From contig JACKNC010000001.1 in NCBI GenBank assembly GCA_024235095.1, forward strand, positions 2,670,501 through 2,734,500: 64,000 nt of DNA, written 5' to 3'. The translations under genes and the position numbers were made by a program. The notes below the pieces were generated by a model, which was given only the letters and a program-made list of their open reading frames with translations, had not been told where the DNA came from and ran no database searches. The DNA is from Gammaproteobacteria bacterium (GTDB lineage: Bacteria > Pseudomonadota > Gammaproteobacteria > Competibacterales > Competibacteraceae). Positions 15,968 through 24,843 of this stretch are shown here, piece by piece. The stretch's first letter is position 1, and each line of letters opens with the position of its first letter.

Positions 15968-16204
15968 ATGTGTCTGGCCATTCCAATGCAGATTACGCAA
16001 ATTAACGGTTTCGAGGCCCGCTGTTCCGCTAAGGGCGTCGCGCGCGATGTTAACCTCTTCATGTTGCAGGATGAGCCGATTGGCATTGGGGACTGGGTGC
16101 TGATCCATGTCGGCTACGCCATTCAGAAAATCAGCGCCGAAGAGGCCCGGGAATCCTGGGAACTGTTCGATGAATTGTTGGCCGGGGAAGAAGTGAGTGC
16201 ATGA
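15968..16204 (+). CDS. hypC: Hydrogenase maturation chaperone HypC
   Basis: HypC (HupF family) is a small chaperone that carries the Fe(CN)2CO unit with HypD and delivers it to the hydrogenase large subunit. The 78-residue product starts MCLAIPMQI, with the essential Cys2. It has the typical GDWVLIHVGYAIQKIS core and an acidic C-terminal helix (EEARESWELFDELL). The frame is open further upstream, but only the ATG at 15968 puts Cys at position 2. It overlaps hypA by 8 bp. Confidence 0.93.
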   Translation: MCLAIPMQITQINGFEARCSAKGVARDVNLFMLQDEPIGIGDWVLIHVGYAIQKISAEEARESWELFDELLAGEEVSA

Positions 16205-16550
16205 ACTCTCCCTGTGCCAGAACATCATCGATCAGCTCACCGACCTGGCCAACGTCCATGACGCGGTCGCGGTTGCGCGGATCGAAATTCGGGTCGGGAT
16301 GCTTTCAGGGGTCGAGGCGCAATTGTTGCGCAACGCCTTTACTCTGATCCAGGCGGGAACCATTGCCGAAACGGCGGAACTGATCACAGAAGTAACCGCG
16401 CCGCGCGTGGCCTGTCGCGTGTGCGGCGCAGAATCCGAAACCTCGCCCAATAACCTGATGTGCCCGGTCTGCGCGAGTCTCGATACGAAACTGATCGACG
16501 GGCATGAATTGATCCTCGCGCGGGTTGAACTGGTCACCAATGAAGACTGA
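16197..16550 (+). CDS. hypA: Hydrogenase nickel-insertion protein HypA
   Basis: HypA delivers nickel to the hydrogenase large subunit together with HypB. The 117-residue protein starts MHELSLCQNII from a GTG codon inside the end of hypC; His2 and the adjacent Glu form the nickel site. The zinc site has CRVCG (about residue 73) and CPVCAS (about 90). Translation is probably coupled to hypC by the 8-bp overlap, and hypB begins 5 bp after the stop. Confidence 0.93.
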   Translation: MHELSLCQNIIDQLTDLANVHDAVAVARIEIRVGMLSGVEAQLLRNAFTLIQAGTIAETAELITEVTAPRVACRVCGAESETSPNNLMCPVCASLDTKLIDGHELILARVELVTNED

Positions 16551-16555
16551 TCGCT

Positions 16556-17404
16556 ATGTGCAATACCTGTGGATGCAATATCACTGACGGCAATCGCCAT
16601 TTGCTGAGTCCCCCTCCGGATCGCGCTGCGCCGATTTCCACTCCGGAGAGGATTCTGAACGGCTTGTTGGACCAGAATGATCAGCAAGCCCGAATCAATC
16701 GAAGCCGGCTTGACGCGCAGGGCGTGTTAACGATCAACCTGATGTCCTCGCCCGGTTCCGGCAAGACCTCGCTGCTGGAGTCCACCATCCGCGCGCTCCA
16801 GGGCAGGTTGCGCATCGGCGTCATCGAGGGTGATCTGGAAACCGAGAACGACGCTGATCGTATCCGCGCGCTCGGTGTTCCAGTCCACCAGATTACGACC
16901 GGTACAGCCTGCCATCTGGATGCGCACCTGATTCATAGCGCGCTTGATCGCCTGAATCTGACCGACCTGGATCTTCTGTTTATCGAAAATGTCGGCAATC
17001 TGGTGTGTCCCGCCAGTTTTGATCTGGGTCACCACCGCAACGTGATTCTGTTGTCGGTTACCGAGGGTGATGACAAGCCGGCCAAGTACCCCGTCATGTT
17101 CCGCGCCGCCGATCTGATGTTGATCAGCAAGACCGACCTCTTGCCTTATCTCACCGAGTTTTCGCCGGCACGGGCAGAGCATTGTTTGCGCCACTTGGCG
17201 TCGACTGCGCCTGCTTTGCATCTATCCGCCCGCTCAGGTGAAGGCTTGACCGACTGGCTCGGATGGCTGACAGCGGAAGTCGATCACTACCGCGAGCTAC
17301 TCAAAGAACACCAAACCTTGACGCCGCGGGTCGAATCCGAAGGCCGCAGGCTCCATGCGCCGGGTCCGCGCATCACCTTCAGGCCACTGACCGCGACGAC
17401 CTGA
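16556..17404 (+). CDS. hypB: Hydrogenase nickel GTPase HypB
   Basis: HypB is the SIMIBI-class GTPase that powers nickel insertion. The 282-residue product starts MCNTCGCN, the high-affinity CXXCGC nickel site. It then shows the Walker A MSSPGSGKTSLLE (about residues 63-75), EGDLETENDADRI, FIENVGNLVCPASFDLG metal-site residues and LISKTDLL for guanine recognition. It lacks the long histidine-rich stretch that stores nickel in some species, so storage is not expected. It is the third gene of hypCABDF, ending 23 bp before hypD. Confidence 0.95.
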   Translation: MCNTCGCNITDGNRHLLSPPPDRAAPISTPERILNGLLDQNDQQARINRSRLDAQGVLTINLMSSPGSGKTSLLESTIRALQGRLRIGVIEGDLETENDADRIRALGVPVHQITTGTACHLDAHLIHSALDRLNLTDLDLLFIENVGNLVCPASFDLGHHRNVILLSVTEGDDKPAKYPVMFRAADLMLISKTDLLPYLTEFSPARAEHCLRHLASTAPALHLSARSGEGLTDWLGWLTAEVDHYRELLKEHQTLTPRVESEGRRLHAPGPRITFRPLTATT

Positions 17405-17427
17405 AATCCACTGCCGGAGAGTCGCTC

Positions 17428-18549
17428 ATGTCCCATCGCGCCCAGGACTGGCTGGAAAAGATCCAAGCCCTCGATCTGTCCACTCCCGTCCGCATCATGA
17501 ATGTTTGTGGCGGCCATGAGCGTTCGATTGCTATGGCGGGTCTGCGTAGCCTGTTGCCGGAAACGATCCGCCTGATTCCCGGGCCGGGCTGTCCGGTGTG
17601 TATTTGTCCCGAAGAGGATATTTATCAGGCGATCCAATGGACCTTGCAGGAGCCAGCGATTGTGGTCAGTTTCGGCGATATGCTGCGGGTGCCGGTCAAT
17701 GCGCCGCGTGGCGAAGTCCGTTCGCTGGAAGAGGCTAGGGCCGCCGGCGCGGATGTCCGGCCGATCGCTTCGCCACGGGATGCGTTGCACATCGCCAAAG
17801 CGCAACCGGAGCGACCGGTCATCTTTCATGCCGTGGGCTTTGAAACGACGCTGGCCCCCATCGCGGCCCTGATCGCCGAAGGATTGCCGGATAACCTGTT
17901 TCTGTTGATGAGCGGTCGGCTGACCTGGCCGGCGGTGGCGATGTTGCTGGAGTCCGGCGACGCCGGCCTGGACGCCCTGGTTGCGCCGGGCCATGTCTCC
18001 ACGGTGATGGGACCCGAGGAATGGGATTTCGTGGCGACGCGCCATCATATTCCCACAGCGATCGCCGGATTCACGCCGGACAGTTTGTTGGCGGCGACTT
18101 ATGCGGTGCTCAGACAGGCGTTGGATGGCGAACCCCGGCTGGAGAATTGTTACACGGTGGCGGTGAAGCCCGGCGGTAACTCCGTGGCCCGGCGCTGTTT
18201 GACTGAGTGTTTCGACGTGGTCGATGCAAACTGGCGCGGGATTGGAACGATTCCCCATTCCGGCTATGCGCTCAAGGCGTGTTATGCGGCGCACGACGCC
18301 CGATTGCATTTTCCCGAAACGCAGACGGAAGGTCGCCGCCGGGTCGGAGACATGCCGCCGGGTTGCGATTGCGCCCGCGTGGTGCTGGGCAAAATCACGC
18401 CTCCGGAATGCCGCATCTACGGTTCGCCCTGCACGCCGCGCACGCCCATCGGCCCATGCATGGTATCGGACGAAGGAGCCTGCCGTATCTGGTGGGCGTC
18501 GGGTATTCGTGAACGCGCAACATCTCCCGCCGAGTCCATCGCCGCCTGA
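17428..18549 (+). CDS. hypD: Hydrogenase maturation protein HypD
   Basis: HypD is an iron-sulfur scaffold on which the Fe(CN)2CO group is assembled with HypC. The 373-residue product has MNVCGGHERS (Cys in the first active-site motif), GPGCPVCICP (two redox cysteines) and a C-terminal cluster-binding region with PPGCDCARVVLG, TPPECRIYGSPCTP and GPCMVSDEGAC. The frame is open from 17263 inside hypB. The ATG at 17428, after CCGGAGAG, gives the normal N-terminus MSHRAQDWLEKIQAL. Confidence 0.94.
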   Translation: MSHRAQDWLEKIQALDLSTPVRIMNVCGGHERSIAMAGLRSLLPETIRLIPGPGCPVCICPEEDIYQAIQWTLQEPAIVVSFGDMLRVPVNAPRGEVRSLEEARAAGADVRPIASPRDALHIAKAQPERPVIFHAVGFETTLAPIAALIAEGLPDNLFLLMSGRLTWPAVAMLLESGDAGLDALVAPGHVSTVMGPEEWDFVATRHHIPTAIAGFTPDSLLAATYAVLRQALDGEPRLENCYTVAVKPGGNSVARRCLTECFDVVDANWRGIGTIPHSGYALKACYAAHDARLHFPETQTEGRRRVGDMPPGCDCARVVLGKITPPECRIYGSPCTPRTPIGPCMVSDEGACRIWWASGIRERATSPAESIAA

Positions 18550-18573
18550 GCGCATGGTTAAAGCGCGGGCAAT

Positions 18574-20826
18574 ATGACCGGATCGGGGATTGCGCAACGC
18601 ATTCGGATTCAGGGCCGGGTTCAGGGCGTTGGATTCCGTCCTTTCATTGGCCGATTGGCCCGGCGGCTGGGACTGCGGGGATGGGTGCGAAACCGCAGTG
18701 GGGACGTTGACATTCACATCGAGGGTGAATCGGCGCAACTTGCCGAATTCGTTCGCGCCCTCTGTGCGGAAGCGCCGCCCCTGGCTCGTCCCGAAACGCC
18801 TGTGGTCGAAGATGCGGAGTTTCTGGGCCACCTGGAGTTTACGATTCGCGAAAGCGAAACGGGCGATTCCGGGCCAGTCGTGATTCCCCCCGATCATTTT
18901 GTTTGCGCGGATTGCCTGCGGGAAATGGCCGACCCCGCCGCCCGTCGCTACCGCTATCCGTTCACCAACTGCACCCAGTGCGGGCCGCGCTACACGATCA
19001 TTGACCGGTTGCCCTATGATCGACCCAATACGGCAATGACCTGCTTCCCGCTCTGCGCCGATTGTCAGGCGGAATATGACAATCCCGCCGACCGTCGCTA
19101 CCATGCTCAACCCCTAGCCTGTCCCCGCTGTGGACCCATACTGGAATTTCGAGGTACAGAATTAATACCCGTATCCGGTAACGAAGCGGCGCTGGCGGCC
19201 TGTGTTCGGGCCTTGCAGGTGGGCCTGATCGTCGCCGTCAAGGGCATTGGCGGCTATCACCTGATGTGCGATGCGCGCTCCGAACCGGCGGTGCAACGGT
19301 TGCGGGAACGCAAGCATCGACCCTGGAAACCGCTGGCGGTGCTAGTCCCTGAAGATGCTTCATCCAGTGGCGCAATGACGCAGATTGCCGCTCCGAATGA
19401 TGTGGCGCTGGCTTGGCTGCGGTCGCCGCTGCGCCCGATCGTACTCGCGCCCAAATCGCCTACGTCCGTACTCGCGCCGTCGATCGCGCCGGGACTTGGG
19501 GAAGTAGGTCTCATGTTGCCTTACAGCCCGTTGCATCATCTGCTGGCCACCGATTTCGGCGGGCCGCTGGTCGCCACCTCAGCGAATATCAGCGGCGAGC
19601 CGGTGCTGACCGACGCTGAGAGCGTGGAAAAACGACTCGGCGTGGTGGCTGACGCTTTCCTGCATCACAATCGACCGATTCGCCGTCCCGCTGACGACTC
19701 GGTGTTGCGGATGATGGGCGGCATCCCCCGGCCGTTGCGCCTGGGACGAGGTCTCGCGCCGGTCGAACTGCGGCTGAAAACGCCCGTTAATCGGCCCACC
19801 TTGGCGCTGGGCGCGGATCTGAAGAACACCATTGCCCTGGCTGTAGAAGACCGTGTGCTGGTTTCACCGCATCTGGGCGATCTCGGCGCACCCCGGAGCC
19901 TGGAGGTGTTCGAGCAGGTCATCAAAGACCTTTGCCGGCTTTATGCGGTTACCCCTGAACGAATCGTCTGCGACGCTCATCCCGGATATTTCTCAAGCCG
20001 CTGGGCGCGCGGACGGGATATCGAGATTCAGCGGGTTTTCCATCATCCTGCCCATGCTTCGGCGCTGTTTGGCGAATTTGCCCTGAAAAAACCGATCCTG
20101 GCGTTCACTTGGGATGGTTTGGGTTTTGGCGAAGACGGGACGCTCTGGGGCGGCGAGGCGCTGCTGGGGATGCCTGGACAGTGGCGGCGGGTCGCCAGCC
20201 TGCGCCCGTTCCGCTTAATCGGCGGCGACCCGGCGAGCCGCGATCCTTGGCGGTGTGCGTTGGCGATGTGCTGGGAAGCCGGTCTGGATTGGCCGGACAG
20301 ACCTGTTGAAAGCGGTTTGGCGCGGACGGCTTGGGAACGCGAGATCAATTGTCCGGTGACTTCGTCGGTTGGCCGCTGGTTTGATGCTGCCGCTGCATTG
20401 ATCGGCGTCGCCCAAACGCAAAGCTATGAAGGGCAGGCTGCGATGATGCTGGAAGCACGTAGTGCAGCCTCTCAGGAATTCGTCGAAATGCCGCTGTATT
20501 TGGACGACGGAATCTGGCGCGCAGACTGGTCGCCGCTTTTACCCGTGCTAATGGATGAAGAAAGAACCATCGCGGAACGTGCGTCCGGTTTCCACGCCAG
20601 CCTGGCTACGCTCATTCTGCGTCAGGCCGAGCGCGTCCGGCAGATACATGGCATCCGGCAGATCGGTTTGGCTGGCGGCGTCTTCCAGAATCGTATTCTG
20701 ACGGAACAGGCCATGCGGTTGCTTTCGGATGCCGGCTTTGAGGCGCTGTTGCCCGAGCGTCTTCCCGTTAACGACGCCGCCATCAGCTTTGGCCAGATTG
20801 TCGAGGCGGCAGCCGGGCCGGGATAA
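18574..20826 (+). CDS. hypF: Carbamoyltransferase HypF
   Basis: HypF makes carbamoyl-adenylate from carbamoyl phosphate and passes the carbamoyl to HypE for cyanide synthesis. The 750-residue protein has all domains. These are acylphosphatase (RIQGRVQGVGFRPFIGRLA, residues about 10-28), two CXXC zinc fingers (CADCLREM, CTQCGPRY, CADCQAEY, CPRCGP; about 110-190), a YrdC-like domain (ALQVGLIVAVKGIGGYHLMC) and a Kae1-like domain with FHHPAHASAL and GLAGGVFQNRIL. It ends hypCABDF and starts 24 bp after hypD. No hydrogenase structural genes follow; they must lie elsewhere. Confidence 0.95.
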   Translation: MTGSGIAQRIRIQGRVQGVGFRPFIGRLARRLGLRGWVRNRSGDVDIHIEGESAQLAEFVRALCAEAPPLARPETPVVEDAEFLGHLEFTIRESETGDSGPVVIPPDHFVCADCLREMADPAARRYRYPFTNCTQCGPRYTIIDRLPYDRPNTAMTCFPLCADCQAEYDNPADRRYHAQPLACPRCGPILEFRGTELIPVSGNEAALAACVRALQVGLIVAVKGIGGYHLMCDARSEPAVQRLRERKHRPWKPLAVLVPEDASSSGAMTQIAAPNDVALAWLRSPLRPIVLAPKSPTSVLAPSIAPGLGEVGLMLPYSPLHHLLATDFGGPLVATSANISGEPVLTDAESVEKRLGVVADAFLHHNRPIRRPADDSVLRMMGGIPRPLRLGRGLAPVELRLKTPVNRPTLALGADLKNTIALAVEDRVLVSPHLGDLGAPRSLEVFEQVIKDLCRLYAVTPERIVCDAHPGYFSSRWARGRDIEIQRVFHHPAHASALFGEFALKKPILAFTWDGLGFGEDGTLWGGEALLGMPGQWRRVASLRPFRLIGGDPASRDPWRCALAMCWEAGLDWPDRPVESGLARTAWEREINCPVTSSVGRWFDAAAALIGVAQTQSYEGQAAMMLEARSAASQEFVEMPLYLDDGIWRADWSPLLPVLMDEERTIAERASGFHASLATLILRQAERVRQIHGIRQIGLAGGVFQNRILTEQAMRLLSDAGFEALLPERLPVNDAAISFGQIVEAAAGPG

Positions 20827-20951
20827 AGTTGCGCTCTCCTCGCTACCCCGAATCTGGCAAAGTCGGCTACACTGTCGCCTATTCTTATCCGCGAACCGGC
20901 CAGCGCCGGCGTTCTTACCCCGGTTGATTCCCCGCATGACGAGAAGCTCCC

Positions 20952-21317
20952 ATGTCAACGCAGGAACTTTTTAACAGAACCGAAGAACATCTGCCCTTTT
21001 CCGCTGGTGAAGCGATTTTCCAGCAAGGCGAACCGGGCGATACTTTATATATCGTGGCTGAAGGCCAGGTCGATATTCGGATGGGCGACCAGCTCATTGA
21101 AACCCTTGGTGCCGGGGATATCCTGGGTGAAATGGCGTTGATCGAAGATCGCCCGCGCAGCGCCAGCGCCATCGCTGTCACCGACTGTTTGCTGGTTCCC
21201 GTCACTCGTCAGCACTTCCTTACCCTCATTCAACACACCCCCCTGTTCGCTATTCAGGTGATGCGGGTCCTGGCCAATCGTCTGCGCCGCACCACACAAC
21301 AACAGAGGCATTCATGA
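20952..21317 (+). CDS. Stand-alone cyclic nucleotide-binding domain protein
   Basis: This 121-residue protein is almost only a CRP/PKA-type cNMP-binding domain: FSAGEAIFQQGEPGDTLYIVAEGQVDIRMG (beta roll, about residues 17-46) and the phosphate-binding cassette LGEMALIEDRPRSASAIA (about 60-78). No helix-turn-helix or enzyme domain follows, so it is probably a regulatory partner and not a transcription factor. The cassette keeps the Gly-Glu and the Arg-Ser-Ala of ligand-binding members. Its stop overlaps the start of the next gene (ATGA at 21314-21317), so it is likely made in step with the ATP-grasp/alpha-E protein. Confidence 0.85.
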   Translation: MSTQELFNRTEEHLPFSAGEAIFQQGEPGDTLYIVAEGQVDIRMGDQLIETLGAGDILGEMALIEDRPRSASAIAVTDCLLVPVTRQHFLTLIQHTPLFAIQVMRVLANRLRRTTQQQRHS

Positions 21318-23863
21318 TCCAAGCCGCGGTTGCCTACCCGGACGAACTGGAATCGCCCAGCGAAACCCTGGTCGCCAACTATCCGGTCGACGAAACCGGC
21401 TATGACGAGATGTGTTCAGCGCCGGGCGTATTGCGTCCGCATTGGCGAGAGATCGCCAAATCGCTGGAAGAAATTGGCGGTGAGGAACTGGAGCGCCGTC
21501 ATGGCGAGGTGCAACGCTTGTTGCAAACCGATGGCGTTACTTACAACACGTATGACGATCTGCGCAGTTCACAACGACACTGGCTGGTCGATCCCATTCC
21601 CCTGCTGATGACGGGTGAAGAGTGGAGCGAGTTGGCGACCGGACTGGAACAGCGCACCCGGTTAATGAATGCGCTGCTGGCGGATTTATACGGCCAGCGA
21701 CTGGCCATTCGTCAGGGCTGGCTGCCTCCGGAATTGATCTATCCCCATCCCGGATTTCTCGCGCCCTGTCATCAATCGTTGCCGGCCGGGCAGCGTGAGT
21801 TGATTTTTCATGGCATCGATTTGGCGCGCGGACCGGACGGCGTGTTCCGGGTCTACGGCGACCGCACGCAGTCACCCGCGGGCGCCGGTTACACGCTGGA
21901 GAACCGCATTATCCTGGCGCGGGCGCTGCCGATGCTCTATCGCGACGCCCCACTGCGCCGCTTGGCCAGTTTTCTGGAAACCGAACGCGCCACCCTGGCG
22001 GGATTGACCCGGCATCATCCCGAAAATCCGCATGTGGTGCTGTTAACGCCAGGTCCGAACAGCCCGGTCTATTTCGAACATGCTTACCTGGCCAATTATC
22101 TGTCGCTCAGTCTGGTGGAGGGCGAGGATCTAGTGGTGCGCGATGGCCGAGTCTGGTTGAAAACCCTCGGTGGTTTGCAGCCGGTCGATGTGATTTTGCG
22201 GCAAGTGCTCGACGCTTATTGCGATCCCCTGGAATTGCGCGGCGATTCCCTGCTGGGCGTTCCGGGACTCCTGCAAGCGGTGCGGGGCGGTCATGTAGTC
22301 CTGGCCAATGCCTTGGGCAGCGGCATTATCGAAAACCCCGGATTAGCGGCGTTTTTGCCGCTGTTATGCCGACAATTGCTCGGCGAGGATCTGAAGCTGC
22401 CTTCGTTGCCGACCTGGTGGTGCGGTAATTCCGATGATCATGACTATGTGCTGAGTCACCTCGATCGCTTGGTGGTGCGTTCGATTTTGCCCAACGGACC
22501 CTATTGGGAAGGTTGTCATCTCGACGATACTTTACGAACCCAGTTAATCAAACAGATGCAGGCTAAGCCTCATCTGTTTGTCGCCCAGGAGCCTCAGCCG
22601 TTATCGACCGCGCCGGTGCTGGAAGAGGGCAAATTGCTGCCGCGCCCAGTGATGTTGCGCGGCTTTGTGGTCACCGAGGACGATGGGTATCGGGTGATGC
22701 CCGGCGGTTTGGCCCGCGTGTCCTCTGGGCTGGATACCCTGCAAGCCGCTCTGCAAAAGGGCGGCATCAGTAAGGACTGGTGGGTGTTGGCGCAGACTCC
22801 GCAACGCCATGTCAGCCTGCTGCGTCAGGCTCACGGTCCGATCGTGGCGACGCGCGATGGCAGCGATCTCCCCAGCCGGGTCGCCGATAATCTGTTCTGG
22901 TTGGGCCGCTACAGCGAACGGTTCGACGGCACAGCGCGGTTGCTGCGGGAAGCGCTGGGTCGACTGTTGGAATGGGAGCAGGATAATACCGATGAACGCT
23001 GCCTGGATGACCTGTTCGAGGCGTTGGATATTCCGGTGCCACCGGTGGCGGAATCGCCGCGCGCCCGCTTCTTTACCTTGCGAGAGACCCTACTGGGTCT
23101 GCTGCTCGAGTCCGAACATCCCGGCAGCATGGAGACTATTTTCAACGGCATGTTGCGCACGGGACGGGCGGTGCGCAATCACCTGGGCGATGACAGCTGG
23201 CGGTTGCTGAATCGCCTGCAACAATGGGTGAAGGAACCGTCGCCGGGATTAGGCGCCCGGCAAGCACGGGAGTTGCTGGAAGAACAACTGATGCTGGTGG
23301 CGGCGTTCTGCGGACTGAATAACGAAACCATGCCTCATCATCAGGGCTGGCTGTTCTTCGACATCGGGCGCTATCTGGAGCGGGTGCTGCGCACGCTGGA
23401 GTTGTTCAAACTGGCGTTCATCACCGCTCGTCATCCTGGCGTGCCGCTCTGGGAAGTGGTATTGACCATTACCGACAATCTGACAGTTTACCGGCGGCGC
23501 TATCGTTCCGCGCTGCACCCGACGGCGATCATTGATTTGCTGCTCTTTGATGAAGGCAATCCCCGCTCGGTCGGTTATCAACTGCGGAGACTGCAACGGC
23601 ATATCGGTCGCCTGCAACAACCGGACGACTCTCCCTACCGCAGCGCCGAAGAACGACTCATTCTGGAAGCGATCTCCACCTTGCAGTTGGCGGATATTGC
23701 AGCGCTGGCGACCCTGTCCCATGACAGTACGTATTCTAGTACCGAACTGGATCGATTACTGGACGCCCTGCACACGCCTTTGTCGAGTCTATCCGAAGCC
23801 TTGACCCATAGCCATTTCAGCCATGCCGAAGTACCTCAGCAATTGATTACCATGCGACCATAA
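21314..23863 (+). CDS. Circularly permuted ATP-grasp (DUF404/407) fused to alpha-E (DUF403) domain
   Basis: This 849-residue fusion combines a circularly permuted ATP-grasp type 2 domain (about residues 20-500) with a C-terminal alpha-helical alpha-E domain (about 515-830). Markers of the first part are DGVTYNTYDD, YGDRTQSPAGAGYTLENR, ILLTPGPNSPVYFEHAYLA, VDVILRQVLDAYCDPLELR and LANALGSGIIENPGLAAFLP. The second starts LPSRVADNLFWLGRYSER. ATP-grasp proteins of this class are predicted to form amide bonds in small peptides. The two parts are separate genes in many bacteria. The operon with a transglutaminase-fold protein directly downstream (2-bp gap) is a widely conserved pairing. Substrate unknown. 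Confidence 0.88.
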   Translation: MIQAAVAYPDELESPSETLVANYPVDETGYDEMCSAPGVLRPHWREIAKSLEEIGGEELERRHGEVQRLLQTDGVTYNTYDDLRSSQRHWLVDPIPLLMTGEEWSELATGLEQRTRLMNALLADLYGQRLAIRQGWLPPELIYPHPGFLAPCHQSLPAGQRELIFHGIDLARGPDGVFRVYGDRTQSPAGAGYTLENRIILARALPMLYRDAPLRRLASFLETERATLAGLTRHHPENPHVVLLTPGPNSPVYFEHAYLANYLSLSLVEGEDLVVRDGRVWLKTLGGLQPVDVILRQVLDAYCDPLELRGDSLLGVPGLLQAVRGGHVVLANALGSGIIENPGLAAFLPLLCRQLLGEDLKLPSLPTWWCGNSDDHDYVLSHLDRLVVRSILPNGPYWEGCHLDDTLRTQLIKQMQAKPHLFVAQEPQPLSTAPVLEEGKLLPRPVMLRGFVVTEDDGYRVMPGGLARVSSGLDTLQAALQKGGISKDWWVLAQTPQRHVSLLRQAHGPIVATRDGSDLPSRVADNLFWLGRYSERFDGTARLLREALGRLLEWEQDNTDERCLDDLFEALDIPVPPVAESPRARFFTLRETLLGLLLESEHPGSMETIFNGMLRTGRAVRNHLGDDSWRLLNRLQQWVKEPSPGLGARQARELLEEQLMLVAAFCGLNNETMPHHQGWLFFDIGRYLERVLRTLELFKLAFITARHPGVPLWEVVLTITDNLTVYRRRYRSALHPTAIIDLLLFDEGNPRSVGYQLRRLQRHIGRLQQPDDSPYRSAEERLILEAISTLQLADIAALATLSHDSTYSSTELDRLLDALHTPLSSLSEALTHSHFSHAEVPQQLITMRP

Positions 23864-23865
23864 AT

Positions 23866-24774
23866 ATGCGGTACACCATTACCCACCGCACGATTTACCA
23901 ATACAGCAGCGGTGTAGCGCTCTGTCATAACGAAGCGCGGCTGCTGCCGAGGGAAACCAACTGGCAGCTGTGCCGACCCAGTCAGATCCGGATCAAACCA
24001 CGCCCCGCGTTATTCGTCGAACGTCAGGATTTTTTCGGCAACCGGGTGCTGTACTTTGCGATTCAGGATATTCACCAAAAGTTGGAAGTCACTGTTGCGA
24101 CCGAGGTGCGCGTCCTCGATGAGCGCTTATTCGATGAATCCAGCCCCTCGCCACCCTGGGAGCAGGCGCGTCAAATGTTGCGGGCAGACCCCGATCCGGA
24201 AATTATCGAAGCCCGACTGTTTCGGCTGGATTCGCCGTTTGTAGCCGCCCATCGCGACTTTCGCGCCTACGCAGAACCCAGTTTTACTCCAGATCGCCCG
24301 TTACTTGAGGCCGTGGCTGATTTAAACCAACGTATTTACGAAGATTTTACCTACGATCCACATTTCACCACGGTCGCTACCCCACTCAACGAGGTGCTAA
24401 GCGAACGGCGAGGGGTTTGCCAGGACTTCGCGCATTTGGCTATTGCCTGTTTGCGCTCGCTGGGACTGGCGGCCCGCTACGTCAGCGGTTATCTGGAAAC
24501 CCTTCCGCCGCCTGGCCAGCCCCGGTTAATTGGCGCCGATGCTTCGCATGCCTGGTTGGCGGTGTACGTCCCTGGAACGGGATGGGCGGAGTTTGATCCA
24601 ACCAATAATTGTATGCCCCAGGAAAAACATGTCACCGTGGCTTGGGGACGCGATTATGGCGATGTAGCGCCCTTGCAGGGGGTAATGACCGGTGGCGGCG
24701 CGCACACGCTCACGGTGTCGGTGGACGTAGCGCCCAATCCAGAACCCATGAAGGCCAAGAAAAGCAAAGCCTAA
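23866..24774 (+). CDS. Transglutaminase-like protein with N-terminal beta region
   Basis: The 302-residue cytoplasmic protein has the bacterial transglutaminase N-terminal beta domain (MRYTITHRTIYQYSSGVALC, residues 1-20 onwards) and a transglutaminase core. Its catalytic triad is visible as Cys in RRGVCQDFAHLAIACLRSLG (about 186), His in DASHAWLAVYVPG (about 229) and Asp in WAEFDPTNN (about 245). Proteins of this kind are usually peptidases or amidases and not cross-linkers. Gene order suggests it trims or acts on the product of the ATP-grasp/alpha-E protein (inference). No signal peptide is seen. Confidence 0.88.
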   Translation: MRYTITHRTIYQYSSGVALCHNEARLLPRETNWQLCRPSQIRIKPRPALFVERQDFFGNRVLYFAIQDIHQKLEVTVATEVRVLDERLFDESSPSPPWEQARQMLRADPDPEIIEARLFRLDSPFVAAHRDFRAYAEPSFTPDRPLLEAVADLNQRIYEDFTYDPHFTTVATPLNEVLSERRGVCQDFAHLAIACLRSLGLAARYVSGYLETLPPPGQPRLIGADASHAWLAVYVPGTGWAEFDPTNNCMPQEKHVTVAWGRDYGDVAPLQGVMTGGGAHTLTVSVDVAPNPEPMKAKKSKA

Positions 24775-24843
24775 ACGGAGACTGTCCCAGGGTCGTTTAT
24801 CATCTTGTTGATTTAGAAAGCAACCGGTAGCGATGGGTAAGTA

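Noticed and set aside
17287..19110. Long (607-codon) minus-strand frame across hypD-hypF
   Set aside because: It is opposite well-conserved hypB/hypD/hypF codons, with no domain; a shadow of GC-rich codon bias.
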